This document shows positions 33,625 through 42,455 of a stretch of DNA of 64,000 nucleotides, one piece after another. The DNA is from Streptomyces sp. NBC_00443. Lineage in GTDB: Bacteria > Actinomycetota > Actinomycetes > Streptomycetales > Streptomycetaceae. The DNA lies in assembly GCF_036014175.1 (NCBI RefSeq), contig NZ_CP107917.1, positions 3,658,001 to 3,722,000 on the forward strand, in the 5' to 3' direction. Numbering within the stretch: position 1 is the stretch's first letter; each line of letters begins with the position of its first letter. The notes beneath the pieces were generated by a model. The model was not told the origin of the DNA, did not search any database, and saw nothing but the letters and a program-made list of their open reading frames with translations. The translations under genes and the position numbers were made by a program.

Positions 33625-34634
33625 GACCGGCTCACCGCCTTCTCCAGCTCGCTCTCGTCGTCGTCCCGTACGGCCGCCCCGCCGTTCCCCTCCGGCTCGC
33701 CCGGCTCGGCACGGTGTCCGGTCAGCGCCAGGAACACCTCGTCCAGCGACGAGCGCCGCAGCGCCAGCTCGCCCACCGCGATCCCCTCACGGTCCAGCGT
33801 GCGCACGACCGCAGGCATCAGCTCGGGATCCTTCACCGGGGCGGTGATCGTCTCGCCCTCGATCTGCGTCTGCGGACCGGCCGCCTCGGCGACCAGCAGG
33901 TGCGCCCGTACGAGATGCTCCGCCGCCACCGGCCGCAGCTGCAGCACCTGGCCCCCGACCTGCGACTTCAGCTGGTCGGGCGTGCCCTCGGCGATCACCC
34001 GGCCCTTGTCGATCACCACGATGTCGTCGGCGAGCACATCGGCCTCGTTCAGGTACTGCGTGGTCAGCAGGGCCGTCGCCCCGTCCGCGACCAGGCCCCG
34101 CAGCAGGTCCCAGAGCTCACCACGGCTGTGCGGGTCGAGTCCGGTCGTCGGCTCGTCGAGAAAGAGGATGCTGGGCTGCCCGACGAGACTGGCCGCGAGG
34201 TCCAGACGCCTGCGCATGCCGCCGGAGTAGGTCTTCGCGGCCCGCCCGGCCGCGTCCGCCAGCTGGAAGCGCTCCAGCAGCTCGGCCGCGCGCGCCTTCG
34301 CCTCCCGGCGTGGCAGACCGAGCAGCCTGCCGATCATCAGCAGGTTCTCCGTACCGGTCAGATTCTCGTCCACCGCCGCGTACTGCCCGGTCAGCCCGAC
34401 CATGGCGCGTACGACCCCGGCCTCCCGGACCACGTCGTGCCCGGCCACCTGCGCCCGGCCACCGTCCGGCCGGAGCAGGGTCGCGAAGATCCGCACCGCG
34501 GTGGTCTTCCCCGCGCCGTTGGGACCCAGCAGTCCCAGCACCGTGCCTCGCCGGGCCCCCAGGTCGACCCCGGCCAGCGCCTCGGTGTCCTTGAACCGCT
34601 TGACCAGGCCTTCCGCCTCGATCGCATACGTCAT
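33621..34634 (-). CDS. ABC transporter ATP-binding protein, DrrA-like
   Basis: 337 residues. Walker A is GPNGAGKTT (about 38-46), the signature is YSGGMRRRLDLA (about 140), and Walker B is ILFLDEPTTGLD, followed by the D-loop and TTQYLNEAD. The C-terminal extension of about 100 residues with EGETITAPVKDPELMP is the DrrA-type regulatory part. Powers the DrrB-like permease translated from the overlapping downstream start. Promoter region lies in the 182-bp gap to the divergent coaA. Confidence 0.92.
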   Translation of the reverse strand: MTYAIEAEGLVKRFKDTEALAGVDLGARRGTVLGLLGPNGAGKTTAVRIFATLLRPDGGRAQVAGHDVVREAGVVRAMVGLTGQYAAVDENLTGTENLLMIGRLLGLPRREAKARAAELLERFQLADAAGRAAKTYSGGMRRRLDLAASLVGQPSILFLDEPTTGLDPHSRGELWDLLRGLVADGATALLTTQYLNEADVLADDIVVIDKGRVIAEGTPDQLKSQVGGQVLQLRPVAAEHLVRAHLLVAEAAGPQTQIEGETITAPVKDPELMPAVVRTLDREGIAVGELALRRSSLDEVFLALTGHRAEPGEPEGNGGAAVRDDDESELEKAVSRS

Positions 34635-34816
34635 GGGTCACCCCCTGGGGATCGGTGGACCCCGGGCTGGGCCCACCTCTCCCACAACTGTGACGCACGC
34701 CACTGACATTCCCCACTTGCCCGGGTACCGGCCCAAGGCAGCCGTTTTCTCCAGAGAACGCGGCGGCGTGACGGATCCCACCTCACCGTCCGTTCGTACT
34801 CCCGTAACAATGGACT

Positions 34817-35806
34817 GTGATCTCTCCGGTCTCCTCGATGCCCCGGAGCGCCCACCGGCCCAGGCCGGAGGCGACTCCCTACGTCGACCTCACCCGCTCG
34901 GAGTGGAGCGCGCTGCGCGACAAGACCCCGCTGCCGCTCACGGCGGAGGAGGTCGAGAAGCTGCGCGGTCTGGGCGATGTCATCGACCTCGACGAGGTCC
35001 GCGACATCTACCTCCCGCTCTCCCGCCTCCTCAACCTCTACGTCGGCGCCACGGACGGCCTCAGAGGGGCGCTGAACACCTTCCTGGGCGAACAGGGCTC
35101 CCAGTCCGGCACCCCGTTCGTCATAGGGGTCGCCGGTTCGGTCGCCGTGGGCAAGTCCACGGTCGCCCGTCTCCTGCAGGCCCTGCTCTCCCGCTGGCCC
35201 GAGCACCCGCGCGTGGAGCTGGTCACCACGGACGGTTTCCTGCTGCCCACCAAGGAGCTCCGGGCCCGCGGCCTGATGTCGCGGAAGGGATTCCCCGAGT
35301 CCTACGACCGCCGCGCCCTCACCCGGTTCGTCGCCGACATCAAGGCGGGCAAGGACGAGGTCACGGCTCCCGTCTACTCCCACCTGATCTACGACATCGT
35401 CCCGGACCAGAAGCTCACGGTCCGCCGCCCCGACATCCTGATCGTCGAGGGCCTGAACGTCCTCCAGCCCGCCCTGCCCGGCAAGGACGGCCGCACCCGG
35501 GTCGGCCTCGCCGACTACTTCGACTTCAGCGTGTACGTCGACGCCCGCACCGAGGACATCGAGCACTGGTACCTCAACCGCTTCAAGCGGCTGCGCGAGA
35601 CCGCCTTCCAGAACCCCTCCTCGTACTTCCGCAAGTACACCCAGGTGTCCGAGGAGGAGGCCCTCGACTACGCCGGCACGATGTGGCGCACCATCAACAA
35701 GCCCAACCTCGTCGAGAACATCGCCCCCACCCGCGGCCGGGCCACCCTGGTCGTCCGCAAGGGCCCGGACCACAAGGTGCAGCGGCTGAGCCTGCGCAAG
35801 CTGTGA
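34817..35806 (+). CDS. coaA: Type I pantothenate kinase
   Basis: Phosphorylates pantothenate, first step of CoA synthesis. 329 residues (GTG start). P-loop GVAGSVAVGKSTVARLL near residue 109, then TTDGFLLPT, RKGFPESYDRR and EGLNVLQP, all typical. The C-terminal IAPTRGRATLVVRKGPDHKV is also conserved. Divergent from the ABC genes; a DUF389 gene follows 31 bp downstream on the same strand. Confidence 0.96.
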   Translation: MISPVSSMPRSAHRPRPEATPYVDLTRSEWSALRDKTPLPLTAEEVEKLRGLGDVIDLDEVRDIYLPLSRLLNLYVGATDGLRGALNTFLGEQGSQSGTPFVIGVAGSVAVGKSTVARLLQALLSRWPEHPRVELVTTDGFLLPTKELRARGLMSRKGFPESYDRRALTRFVADIKAGKDEVTAPVYSHLIYDIVPDQKLTVRRPDILIVEGLNVLQPALPGKDGRTRVGLADYFDFSVYVDARTEDIEHWYLNRFKRLRETAFQNPSSYFRKYTQVSEEEALDYAGTMWRTINKPNLVENIAPTRGRATLVVRKGPDHKVQRLSLRKL

Positions 35807-35837
35807 AGCTGTCACAGGGGCCTGTTAGAAAGGCGTC

Positions 35838-36776
35838 ATGCTGCATCTGCGCCTGATCACGCCGGCCGACCGGACCGACGACGTGGTCCGCCTGATCGAA
35901 GGGACGGTGGGGGCGACCCACCTCGCCGTCCTGCCGGGCGCCGCCCGCAACCCCTCCGGGGACCTGGTGATGTGTGACGTGGCGCGCGAGGCGGGCGACG
36001 AACTCCTCACCGATCTCCAGCAGTTGGGCATCGGGGAGTCCGGCTCCATCGCCGTCGAGAACATCGACCTGTCGCTGTCCAAGCGTGCCGACAATGCCGA
36101 GAAGGAGGCACCGGGCGAGGGCGCGGACGCGGTGCTGTGGGAGCACCTCGCGGACGCCACGCACGAGGAGTCGACGCTCTCCGTCACGTACCTCGCCTTC
36201 ATCACGCTCGCCACGATGATCGCGGCCTGCGGTGTGGTCCTCGACAACGCGATCCTGATCGTGGGCGCGATGGCGGTCGGCCCGGAGTTCGGACCGCTGG
36301 CGGGCGTCTGCACGGCGGTTGTGCAGCGAGCCCCCCGCCTCGCACTGCGCTCACTGATCGCACTGCTGGTGGGCTTCGCGGCGGCCATGGTGGTCACGGT
36401 GGGCTTCAGCTACTTCATGGACGCCGTGAACCTGTTCAGCCACGAACAGTTGGACGCCGAACGCCCCAACACCCACTTCATCTACCGACCCGACTGGTTC
36501 TCGTTCGTCGTGGCCGTCCTCGCCGGCTGCGCGGGCACGCTCTCCCTGACCTCGGCCAAGTCGGGCGCGCTGGTGGGCGTCGCCATCTCGGTGACGACGG
36601 TCCCGGCCGCCGCGAACGCCGCCGTGGCCTTCAGCTACGACGAGTACAAGCAGGCCTGGGGCTCCACCGAACAGCTCCTGCTGAACCTGCTGGGCATCGT
36701 CCTGGCCGGCACCCTCACACTCCTGGCCCAGAAGTGGTTCTTGACCAAACAGCGCCAACGCAAGAACGCCCTCTAA
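35838..36776 (+). CDS. DUF389 membrane protein
   Basis: 312 residues. An N-terminal cytosolic alpha/beta part (about 1-105) precedes about five or six membrane helices (ITLATMIAACGVVLDNAILIVGAMAVGPEFGPLAG in pieces; LIALLVGFAAAMVVTVGF; FVVAVLAGCAGTLSLTS; LLNLLGIVLAGTLTLL). The GAMAVGPEFGPL segment is the DUF389 hallmark. Function unknown. Probably transcribed with coaA. Its stop is followed at once by intergenic repeat copy 2. Confidence 0.85.
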   Translation: MLHLRLITPADRTDDVVRLIEGTVGATHLAVLPGAARNPSGDLVMCDVAREAGDELLTDLQQLGIGESGSIAVENIDLSLSKRADNAEKEAPGEGADAVLWEHLADATHEESTLSVTYLAFITLATMIAACGVVLDNAILIVGAMAVGPEFGPLAGVCTAVVQRAPRLALRSLIALLVGFAAAMVVTVGFSYFMDAVNLFSHEQLDAERPNTHFIYRPDWFSFVVAVLAGCAGTLSLTSAKSGALVGVAISVTTVPAAANAAVAFSYDEYKQAWGSTEQLLLNLLGIVLAGTLTLLAQKWFLTKQRQRKNAL

Positions 36777-36820
36777 GGGGCGCGGGGAACTGCGCGCCAA
36801 GCCACAACAAACCCGCGGCC
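36777..36820. repeat. Interspersed GGGGCGCGGGGAACTGCGCG repeat, copy 2
   Basis: Core 36777-36796 followed by CCAAGCCACAACAAACCCGC. It begins right after the DUF389 stop and lies in the convergent gap with glmM. Confidence 0.85.
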
Positions 36821-36862
36821 CGCGACGACGAGAAACCCCCCGCCCCTACCCGAAGCGCGGCA

Positions 36863-38221
36863 CTACCCGAGCGCGGACTTCACCACATCGGCCAGCCGCC
36901 CGGCGACAGACCGAGCCTGCTCGATATCCGCCGCCTCGACCATCACCCGCACCAACGGCTCGGTACCGGAAGGCCTGAGCAACACCCGCCCCGTGGAACC
37001 AAGTTCCCGCTCCGCCTCGGCAACGGCAGCTGCAAGGTCGGCCGAGTCCCCGACACGGGTCCGGTCCACGTCCGGCACATTGATCAGCACCTGCGGCAGC
37101 CGCTCCATCACGGCGGCGAGGTCCCGCAGCGTACGCCCGGTCTCCGCGACCCGAGCCGCCAGCAACAGCCCGGTCAGCGTGCCGTCGCCGGTCGTGGCGT
37201 GGTCGAGGATGATGACGTGCCCGGACTGCTCGCCGCCGAGGGCGTAGCCGTGCTCCTTCATCTCCTCCAGCACATACCGGTCACCGACGGCGGTCTGCAC
37301 CAGCTTCAGCCCCTCGCGCTCCAGCGCCAGCTTGAAGCCGAGGTTCGACATCACGGTCGCCACGACGGTCTCGGAACGCAGCGCGGACCGTTCCCGCATC
37401 GCCAGCGCGAGCACGGCGAGGATCTGGTCGCCGTCCACCTCCTCGCCGGTGTGGTCCACGGCGAGGCACCGGTCGGCGTCCCCGTCGTGCGCGATGCCCA
37501 GCGCGGCCCCGTGGCCGAGGACGGCGGCCTTCAGCTTGTCCAGATGCGTGGACCCGCAGCCGTCGTTGATGTTGAGCCCGTCCGGCTCGGCACCGATGGT
37601 GACGACGTCGGCCCCGGCCTGCCGGAACGCCTCCGGAGAGACGCCTGCCGCGGCGCCGTGCGCCTCGTCGAGGACGATCTTCAGCCCGTCCAGCCGGTTG
37701 GGCAGGACGCCGAGGAGGTGGGCGACGTACTCGTCGAACCCCTGGTCGTACGACCGCACCCGCCCGACTGCCGCACCCGTCGGCCGCTGCCACGGCTCAC
37801 CGTGCCGGTGCTCGTCGTAGACGGACTCGATACGGTCCTCCAGGTCGTCGGCAAGCTTGTGGCCGCCGCGGGCGAAGAACTTGATGCCGTTGTCCGGCAT
37901 GGCGTTGTGGCTGGCGGAGAGCATGACTCCGAGGTCGGCGCCGAGCGAGCCGGTGAGGTGCGCGACCGCGGGCGTGGGCAGCACGCCGACCCGCATCACG
38001 TCGACACCCGCACTGGCGAGGCCCGCGACGACGGCGGCCTCCAGGAACTCCCCGGACGCGCGCGGGTCCCGCCCGACCACCGCTGTCGGCCGGTGGCCCT
38101 CGAAGGTGCCCGCCTCGGCGAGTACGTGCGCTGCCGCCACGGACAGACCGAGAGCCATCTCGGCCGTCAGATCCGCGTTGGCGACACCACGCACGCCGTC
38201 CGTGCCGAAGAGTCGTCCCAC
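36863..38221 (-). CDS. glmM: Phosphoglucosamine mutase
   Basis: Interconverts GlcN-6-P and GlcN-1-P, the step after GlmS towards UDP-GlcNAc. 452 residues from GTG with AGGAGG upstream. N-terminal GRLFGTDGVRGVAN, active-site phosphoserine S104 in LSASHN, magnesium loop DGDADR near residue 230, GEQSGH, and the C-terminal phosphate loop RPSGTEPLVRVM. Lies downstream of the rplM-rpsI pair with a terminator between. Confidence 0.96.
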   Translation of the reverse strand: MGRLFGTDGVRGVANADLTAEMALGLSVAAAHVLAEAGTFEGHRPTAVVGRDPRASGEFLEAAVVAGLASAGVDVMRVGVLPTPAVAHLTGSLGADLGVMLSASHNAMPDNGIKFFARGGHKLADDLEDRIESVYDEHRHGEPWQRPTGAAVGRVRSYDQGFDEYVAHLLGVLPNRLDGLKIVLDEAHGAAAGVSPEAFRQAGADVVTIGAEPDGLNINDGCGSTHLDKLKAAVLGHGAALGIAHDGDADRCLAVDHTGEEVDGDQILAVLALAMRERSALRSETVVATVMSNLGFKLALEREGLKLVQTAVGDRYVLEEMKEHGYALGGEQSGHVIILDHATTGDGTLTGLLLAARVAETGRTLRDLAAVMERLPQVLINVPDVDRTRVGDSADLAAAVAEAERELGSTGRVLLRPSGTEPLVRVMVEAADIEQARSVAGRLADVVKSALG

Positions 38222-38383
38222 TTGTCCTCCTGAGGAAACATCAGTTCCGAAAGCGGAGCCGGCGCTCGATACGCCACCGGGCCACCGGGGGCTCCCGCTA
38301 CCAGGCATTCCATGCCTGGGGCATCGGATCACACAAGCCTTTGAACGTCTTGTGCCGTTATACGCCCGCGCCCGGTGATAAGA

Positions 38384-38425
38384 CGAACGCCCCGGCGGCA
38401 CTGTGGCGTGCCGCCGGGGCGTTCG
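38384..38425 (-). terminator. rpsI terminator hairpin
   Basis: Seventeen-bp stem (CGAACGCCCCGGCGGCA with its complement) and an eight-base loop, about 34 bp past the rpsI stop. It separates the rplM-rpsI unit from glmM. Confidence 0.88.
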
Positions 38426-38458
38426 GAGTACCGGAGTACGAGCAGAGGCAGCTTGCGC

Positions 38459-38992
38459 TTAGCGCTTGCTGTACTGCGGGGCCTTGCGGGCCTTCTTCAG
38501 ACCGGCCTTCTTGCGCTCGACCGCACGGTCGTCGCGCTTGAGGAAGCCGGCCTTCTTCAGCGGGCCGCGGTTGTTGTCGACGTCGGCCTCGTTCAGGGCG
38601 CGGGCGACACCGAGACGCAGCGCACCGGCCTGGCCGGAGACACCGCCACCGGCGATGCGGGCGACGACGTCGTAGCGACCGTCGAGCTCGAGCACCTTGA
38701 AGGGCTCGTTGACTTCCTGCTGGTGCACCTTGTTCGGGAAGTAGTCCTCGAGCGTCCGCCCGTTGATCTTCCACTTGCCGGTGCCCGGAACGATCCGGAC
38801 GCGGGCGATGGCGTTCTTACGACGGCCCAGGCCGGCGGCCGGCTGGGGCTCACCGAAGCGCGAGGCGAGGGACTCGGAGGTGTACTCACCCTCCACCGGA
38901 ACCTCGGACTCGGTGGTGTAGCTGTCGATGTCGATGTTCTCGACGTTCTCGACGTTCTCGTCGAGCGGCTGCTCGGCAGTGGTCTCGGCCAC
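38459..38992 (-). CDS. rpsI: Ribosomal protein S9
   Basis: 30S protein of 177 residues. The conserved S9 body starts around residue 52 (GRRKNAIARVRI) and ends GFLKRDDRAVERKKAGLKKARKAPQYSKR in pieces, with the C-terminal SKR tail that reaches the decoding site. The first about 45 residues are an acidic extension with the ENVENVENID repeat, as in other actinobacteria. Follows rplM by 42 bp, same transcript. Confidence 0.97.
   Translation of the reverse strand: MAETTAEQPLDENVENVENIDIDSYTTESEVPVEGEYTSESLASRFGEPQPAAGLGRRKNAIARVRIVPGTGKWKINGRTLEDYFPNKVHQQEVNEPFKVLELDGRYDVVARIAGGGVSGQAGALRLGVARALNEADVDNNRGPLKKAGFLKRDDRAVERKKAGLKKARKAPQYSKR
38931..38957. repeat. 9-bp triple repeat in S9 N-terminal extension
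   Basis: Three TCGAYGTTC units (38931-38939, 38940-38948, 38949-38957) encode ENVENVENID in the acidic extension of S9. Confidence 0.8.
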
Positions 38993-39034
38993 GATTCTCC
39001 TCAGATTCTCTTCAGTCTTAGGGGGTGGCCGGAC

Positions 39035-39478
39035 TTACTGCGCGACCTGGGTGATCTCGTACGGCTGCGGCTGCTGCGCGCCGTGCGGGTGCTGGTCACC
39101 CTTGTAGACCTTCAGCTTCGAGAGCATCTGACGGCCCAGAGTGTTCTTGGGGAGCATGCCCTTGACGGCCTTCTCGACGGCCTTCTCGGGGTTCTTGTCG
39201 AGGAGCTCGTCGTAACGGACGGAGCGCAGACCACCCGGGTAGCCGGAGTGGCGGTACGCCATCTTCTGGGTCCGCTTGTTGCCGGACAGGTGCACCTTGT
39301 CGGCGTTGATGATGATGACGAAGTCACCGGTGTCGACGTGAGGGGCGTAGATCGGCTTGTGCTTGCCCCGCAGGAGGGACGCCGCAGTGGTGGCGAGACG
39401 ACCCAGGACAATGTCCTGAGCGTCGATGACGTGCCACTGGCGCGTCACATCGCCGGGCTTGGGGCTGTACGTACGCAC
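39035..39478 (-). CDS. rplM: Ribosomal protein L13
   Basis: 50S protein of 147 residues, an early-assembly protein. Recognised by RTYSPKPGDVTRQWHVIDAQ in part, VLGRLATTAASLLRGKHK, TDGxxD-like GDFVIIINADKVHLSGNK, and GMLPKNTLGRQMLSKLKVYKG. First gene of the rplM-rpsI unit. The region upstream (39479 onward) must hold its promoter. Confidence 0.97.
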   Translation of the reverse strand: MRTYSPKPGDVTRQWHVIDAQDIVLGRLATTAASLLRGKHKPIYAPHVDTGDFVIIINADKVHLSGNKRTQKMAYRHSGYPGGLRSVRYDELLDKNPEKAVEKAVKGMLPKNTLGRQMLSKLKVYKGDQHPHGAQQPQPYEITQVAQ

Positions 39479-40162
39479 GGTTCGTAGCCTTCGCTTCGAG
39501 TGAATGGTCCTGAACAGGTCACCGAAACGATCACGACAGCCTGGACCGCACTGCGGCGACGCATACCGCGTACGTGGGGTCGCTGGTCATCGGCCCGGTG
39601 GACCGGTGTAAGGGCCCGTCCCGTGAGAATGAGCAAGCCAATACACAACGAACATGCAGGATACCTGCGGCGCCATGGCCGGGTCAAAACGGGTGGCCGG
39701 CGGCTGGCTCCTGCTGTCCATTGACCAGCGTAAGCGCCCGCCGGAACCTGCCGCCCCCCCCGCACACCGCCCCCGCCCGGCCCTCACCCCCAACCACCAG
39801 GCCCGCCCCGGGCAACCACCGCAACCGCCCACCCCGGACGTGACCATCAACACGCCAAGACAAGACCACAGCCCCCCACCCGAGCACCGTCCGGTCCCGA
39901 AATCCCCGAGCCCCAGCCGGACACCCCCTCCCCACACCCCGGACGCCCCCGAGCCCACGTCCACCCGCGCCGGACGCTCCTTCCACCACAGGCACACCGG
40001 AGGGCTCACCCTCACCCGACCAAGCCAAACGCCCCCCACACGCACCGGCCCCCCGACCCCCGAGGCACACCCGCAGACCGCCCGAGTCGCACGCCCACTC
40101 CCCGCCCCGGACACCCCTGGCGCCCTCGGAACCCGCCACTCAGTCGGCCAGGCCGAGTTTGC
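39479..40162. other. C-skewed gap between rplM and GT87 gene
   Basis: About 680 bp with no convincing gene. The first ~270 bp is ordinary intergenic DNA upstream of rplM. From about 39750 to 40140 the plus strand becomes strongly C-rich and G-poor, with long runs such as CCGCCCCCC. Open frames here are Gly/Arg/Val low-complexity and look like by-products of that composition. Nothing else supported. Confidence 0.6.
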
Positions 40163-41454
40163 TCACGCTTCTCCCCGCCGAGTCGGCTCCTGGGCGGGCG
40201 AAGCCGGAGAGCCGGGGGCGGAGCCCGCCATGGGGTCCGGGGGCGGAGCCCCTGGCGGGGTCGAAGGGGCGGAGCCCCTGGAGGACGGGACGGGTAGGGG
40301 CGGCGGGGGCGAGACAGCCCGCCCGGACCGAATGCCACGGACAGCCACAGTCACCGCCACACCACACAACGTCACCGCATCCCGAAAAGCCCGCCGCTGA
40401 ACCGCCTCCAGATAAGGCCAGGTCACCCCCGGAAGCTGCGGCACGAGCGCCACCCAGAACCACACCCCCGAGCAACCGCCCCCTCCCCCAGCACCCCCGC
40501 CACCAACAGCGGCACAACGACCAGCAGATAGTGGTCGTACGAGGGCCGGGAGACGAGGAACGCCGAGAGCATCAGCCCCGCCGCAGTCTCGACAAGCCGC
40601 CGCGCCCCCTCGTCCCCACCACGCCAGCGCGCATACGCACACCCCATCCCCACCCCCGCCGCGACCACCCCGATCCCCCCGGCCCACACCTCCGGCACCC
40701 CCACCCTCGGCAGCACAGCAACCAGCGACGCCTCATACAGCCGTACGAAGCCGTCGTCCCCGCCCAGAAGGAACGGCAGAGTCCGGGTGAAGAACCCCGC
40801 AGGATCCGGCAGCAGCAACGCCGCCCCCACGGACGCGACCACCGGCACCCCGGCCATCGCCCCCAGCCCCCGCCACCGCCCCGCGAAGACGAACAGCAAC
40901 CCCACCGGCGCCAGCAACGGCTTCAGCGCGATCGCCGCCCCGATCACCACCCCCGCCGCCACCCAGCGCCCCCGCGCCGCCAGCAGCAACCCCAGCGGCA
41001 GGGCGAGCGCAGCCGTAGCGGTCCAGTTCCCCAGCAGAGCAAGGTGCGCGAACGGCGCGAACCCGACCGTGAGCCCGATCAGCCCGAGCGCGGCGAACCG
41101 GCTGCGCAGCGGCACCCCGTGCAGCCGCAGCGCACAGACCCAGCCCCCCACCAGACACCCGGTCACGACCACCGGCACGAGCACACCCAGCACGCCCCGC
41201 GGAATCAGCGCCTGAGGAGCCGCCGCCAGCACCGCACTCGGCAAATAGAGAAAGTGGGGGTCGTCATACGGCGAACCCCCACCCAGCCAGACCCGCGCCG
41301 CCCGCACGACGATCGCGTTGTCCATCCCTCCGTCCGAGGTCACCCGCGCCGTACGCACCACGAGGGCCCCCAGCAAGACCCCGAGCACCGCCCACAGATG
41401 CCACGTCGCCCGTCGTACCAACCACCCGGAGATGTCGCTTTTGTGCTCGCTCAC
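40163..41454 (-). pseudogene. GT87/DUF2029-type polyprenyl-P-mannose-dependent mannosyltransferase, frameshifted
   Basis: Membrane glycosyltransferase using polyprenyl-phosphate sugars, about ten hydrophobic helices (VLGVLLGALVVRTARVTSDGGMDNAIV in pieces; ALGLIGLTVGFAPFAHLALLGNWT; ALALPLGLLLAARG). One frame runs from GTG 41454 (VSEHKSDISGWL) to GEGAVARG and then continues as nonsense. The other frame gives VWFWVALVPQLPGVTWPYLEAV, a natural final helix. Adding one G to the five-G run at 40465-40469 joins them into about 430 residues. The last ~50 residues come from GC-rich repeats. Divergent from the MSYGQQ gene. Confidence 0.75.
40213..40280. repeat. GGGGGCGGAGCCCCTGG repeat cluster
   Basis: Three copies of a GGGGCGGAGCCCC-type palindromic unit (near 40214, 40239 and 40266) with intervening TGGGGTCCGG/TGGCGGGGTCGAAG. 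This is another dispersed Streptomyces repeat type. It lies in the C-terminal tail of the GT87 reading frame. Confidence 0.7.
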
Positions 41455-41527
41455 CGGCTGAACGCTAGGGGCCTGTGCGCCGCTTGGGGCGGACCGGCAC
41501 GCCTTCGGTCCGTCTAAGATGCGCCCC

Positions 41528-42412
41528 ATGAGCTACGGGCAGCAGGGGGGACCCCAGTCCCAGTGGGATCCCTGGACACCGCAATCCCAGCAGCCGTGGA
41601 ACAGCGGCGCCGACGACCAGACCCCGGACTGGGCCGCACTCGCCGAGGCCTCCGAGACCCGTAACAAACGGCGTCGGCTGCTGTTCATCGGCGGCGGCGC
41701 ACTGGCCACCGTCGCGATCGGCGCTGCCGTCGCCGTGGCCGTGGTGTCGGCGAACGACGGCAACTCGGCCTCGAACAAGCCGTCTTCCGAACTCCCGGCG
41801 ACCGCGGACCTGCCGAACCAGTCCACCGCCCCGTCGTTCGCGCCGACGAGCGCCCCGCCGCCGCTGAATCCGAAGGACTTCATCTCCAGCAAGGCCAAGG
41901 ACACCGCTCCGCTCGGCGCGCAGATCCTCTTCCCCGGCACGCAGCTGACCATGGGTGAGACGGTCTACAAGAAGGGCGCGACGGACGACACGAAGAACTG
42001 CTCCGCGGTCACCGAGGGCGGCCTCCCGAAGATCCTCACCGCCAACGGCTGTACCCGCTTCATGCGCGTCTCCTACGTCAAGGACGGCATCGCGGTGACG
42101 GTGGGCGTGGCCGTCTTCGACACCGAGGCGAAGGCCGCCAAGGTCAAGGGCCAGGTGAACACCAAGAAGGACATCGTCCGGCCGCTCTCCGGCAAGGGCA
42201 TCAAGGACTTCTGCGCCTCGGCCGTCTGCTACTCGAAGTCCAACTCCTACGGCCGTTACGCCTACTTCACCATCACGGGCTTCACCAACGGCAAGGACAT
42301 GACGGACAAGGACACGGCGGGCTTCCAGACCGGCGACAACCTGGAGGAGTTCACCTTCCGCCAGATCCGCCGGCGCGGCGAGGCCCAGGCTTCGGCGGCG
42401 GCGGGCGAGTAG
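41528..42412 (+). CDS. Membrane-anchored hypothetical protein with Gln/Trp-rich N-terminus
   Basis: 294 residues: cytosolic low-complexity N-terminus (MSYGQQGGPQSQWDPWTPQS), one membrane helix (about 58-80, LLFIGGGALATVAIGAAVAVAVV), a Ser/Pro linker, then an extracytoplasmic domain with four Cys (KNCSAVTEGG, ANGCTRFMR, DFCASAVCYSKS) that could pair as disulfides. Family not recognised. It lies among glycan genes on the opposite strand, convergent with the DPM-synthase gene. Confidence 0.82.
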   Translation: MSYGQQGGPQSQWDPWTPQSQQPWNSGADDQTPDWAALAEASETRNKRRRLLFIGGGALATVAIGAAVAVAVVSANDGNSASNKPSSELPATADLPNQSTAPSFAPTSAPPPLNPKDFISSKAKDTAPLGAQILFPGTQLTMGETVYKKGATDDTKNCSAVTEGGLPKILTANGCTRFMRVSYVKDGIAVTVGVAVFDTEAKAAKVKGQVNTKKDIVRPLSGKGIKDFCASAVCYSKSNSYGRYAYFTITGFTNGKDMTDKDTAGFQTGDNLEEFTFRQIRRRGEAQASAAAGE

Positions 42413-42418
42413 CGGCGA

Positions 42419-42447
42419 GCGGCGGCCGACGTACGGTCGACCGCCGC
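42419..42447. terminator. Convergent terminator
   Basis: GCGGCGGCCGAC and GTCGACCGCCGC nearly complement one another around a GTACG loop. Located between the convergent membrane-protein gene and the DPM-synthase gene. Confidence 0.7.
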
Positions 42448-42455
42448 CCACGCGC

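Noticed and set aside
39587..40114. Minus-strand frame of 175 codons upstream of rplM
   Set aside because: Gly/Trp/Arg low-complexity translation of a C-skewed stretch, with no domain or ribosome site.
39654..40400. Plus-strand Pro-rich frame (248 codons)
   Set aside because: Composition-driven; runs across dispersed repeats and into the antisense of the GT87 gene.
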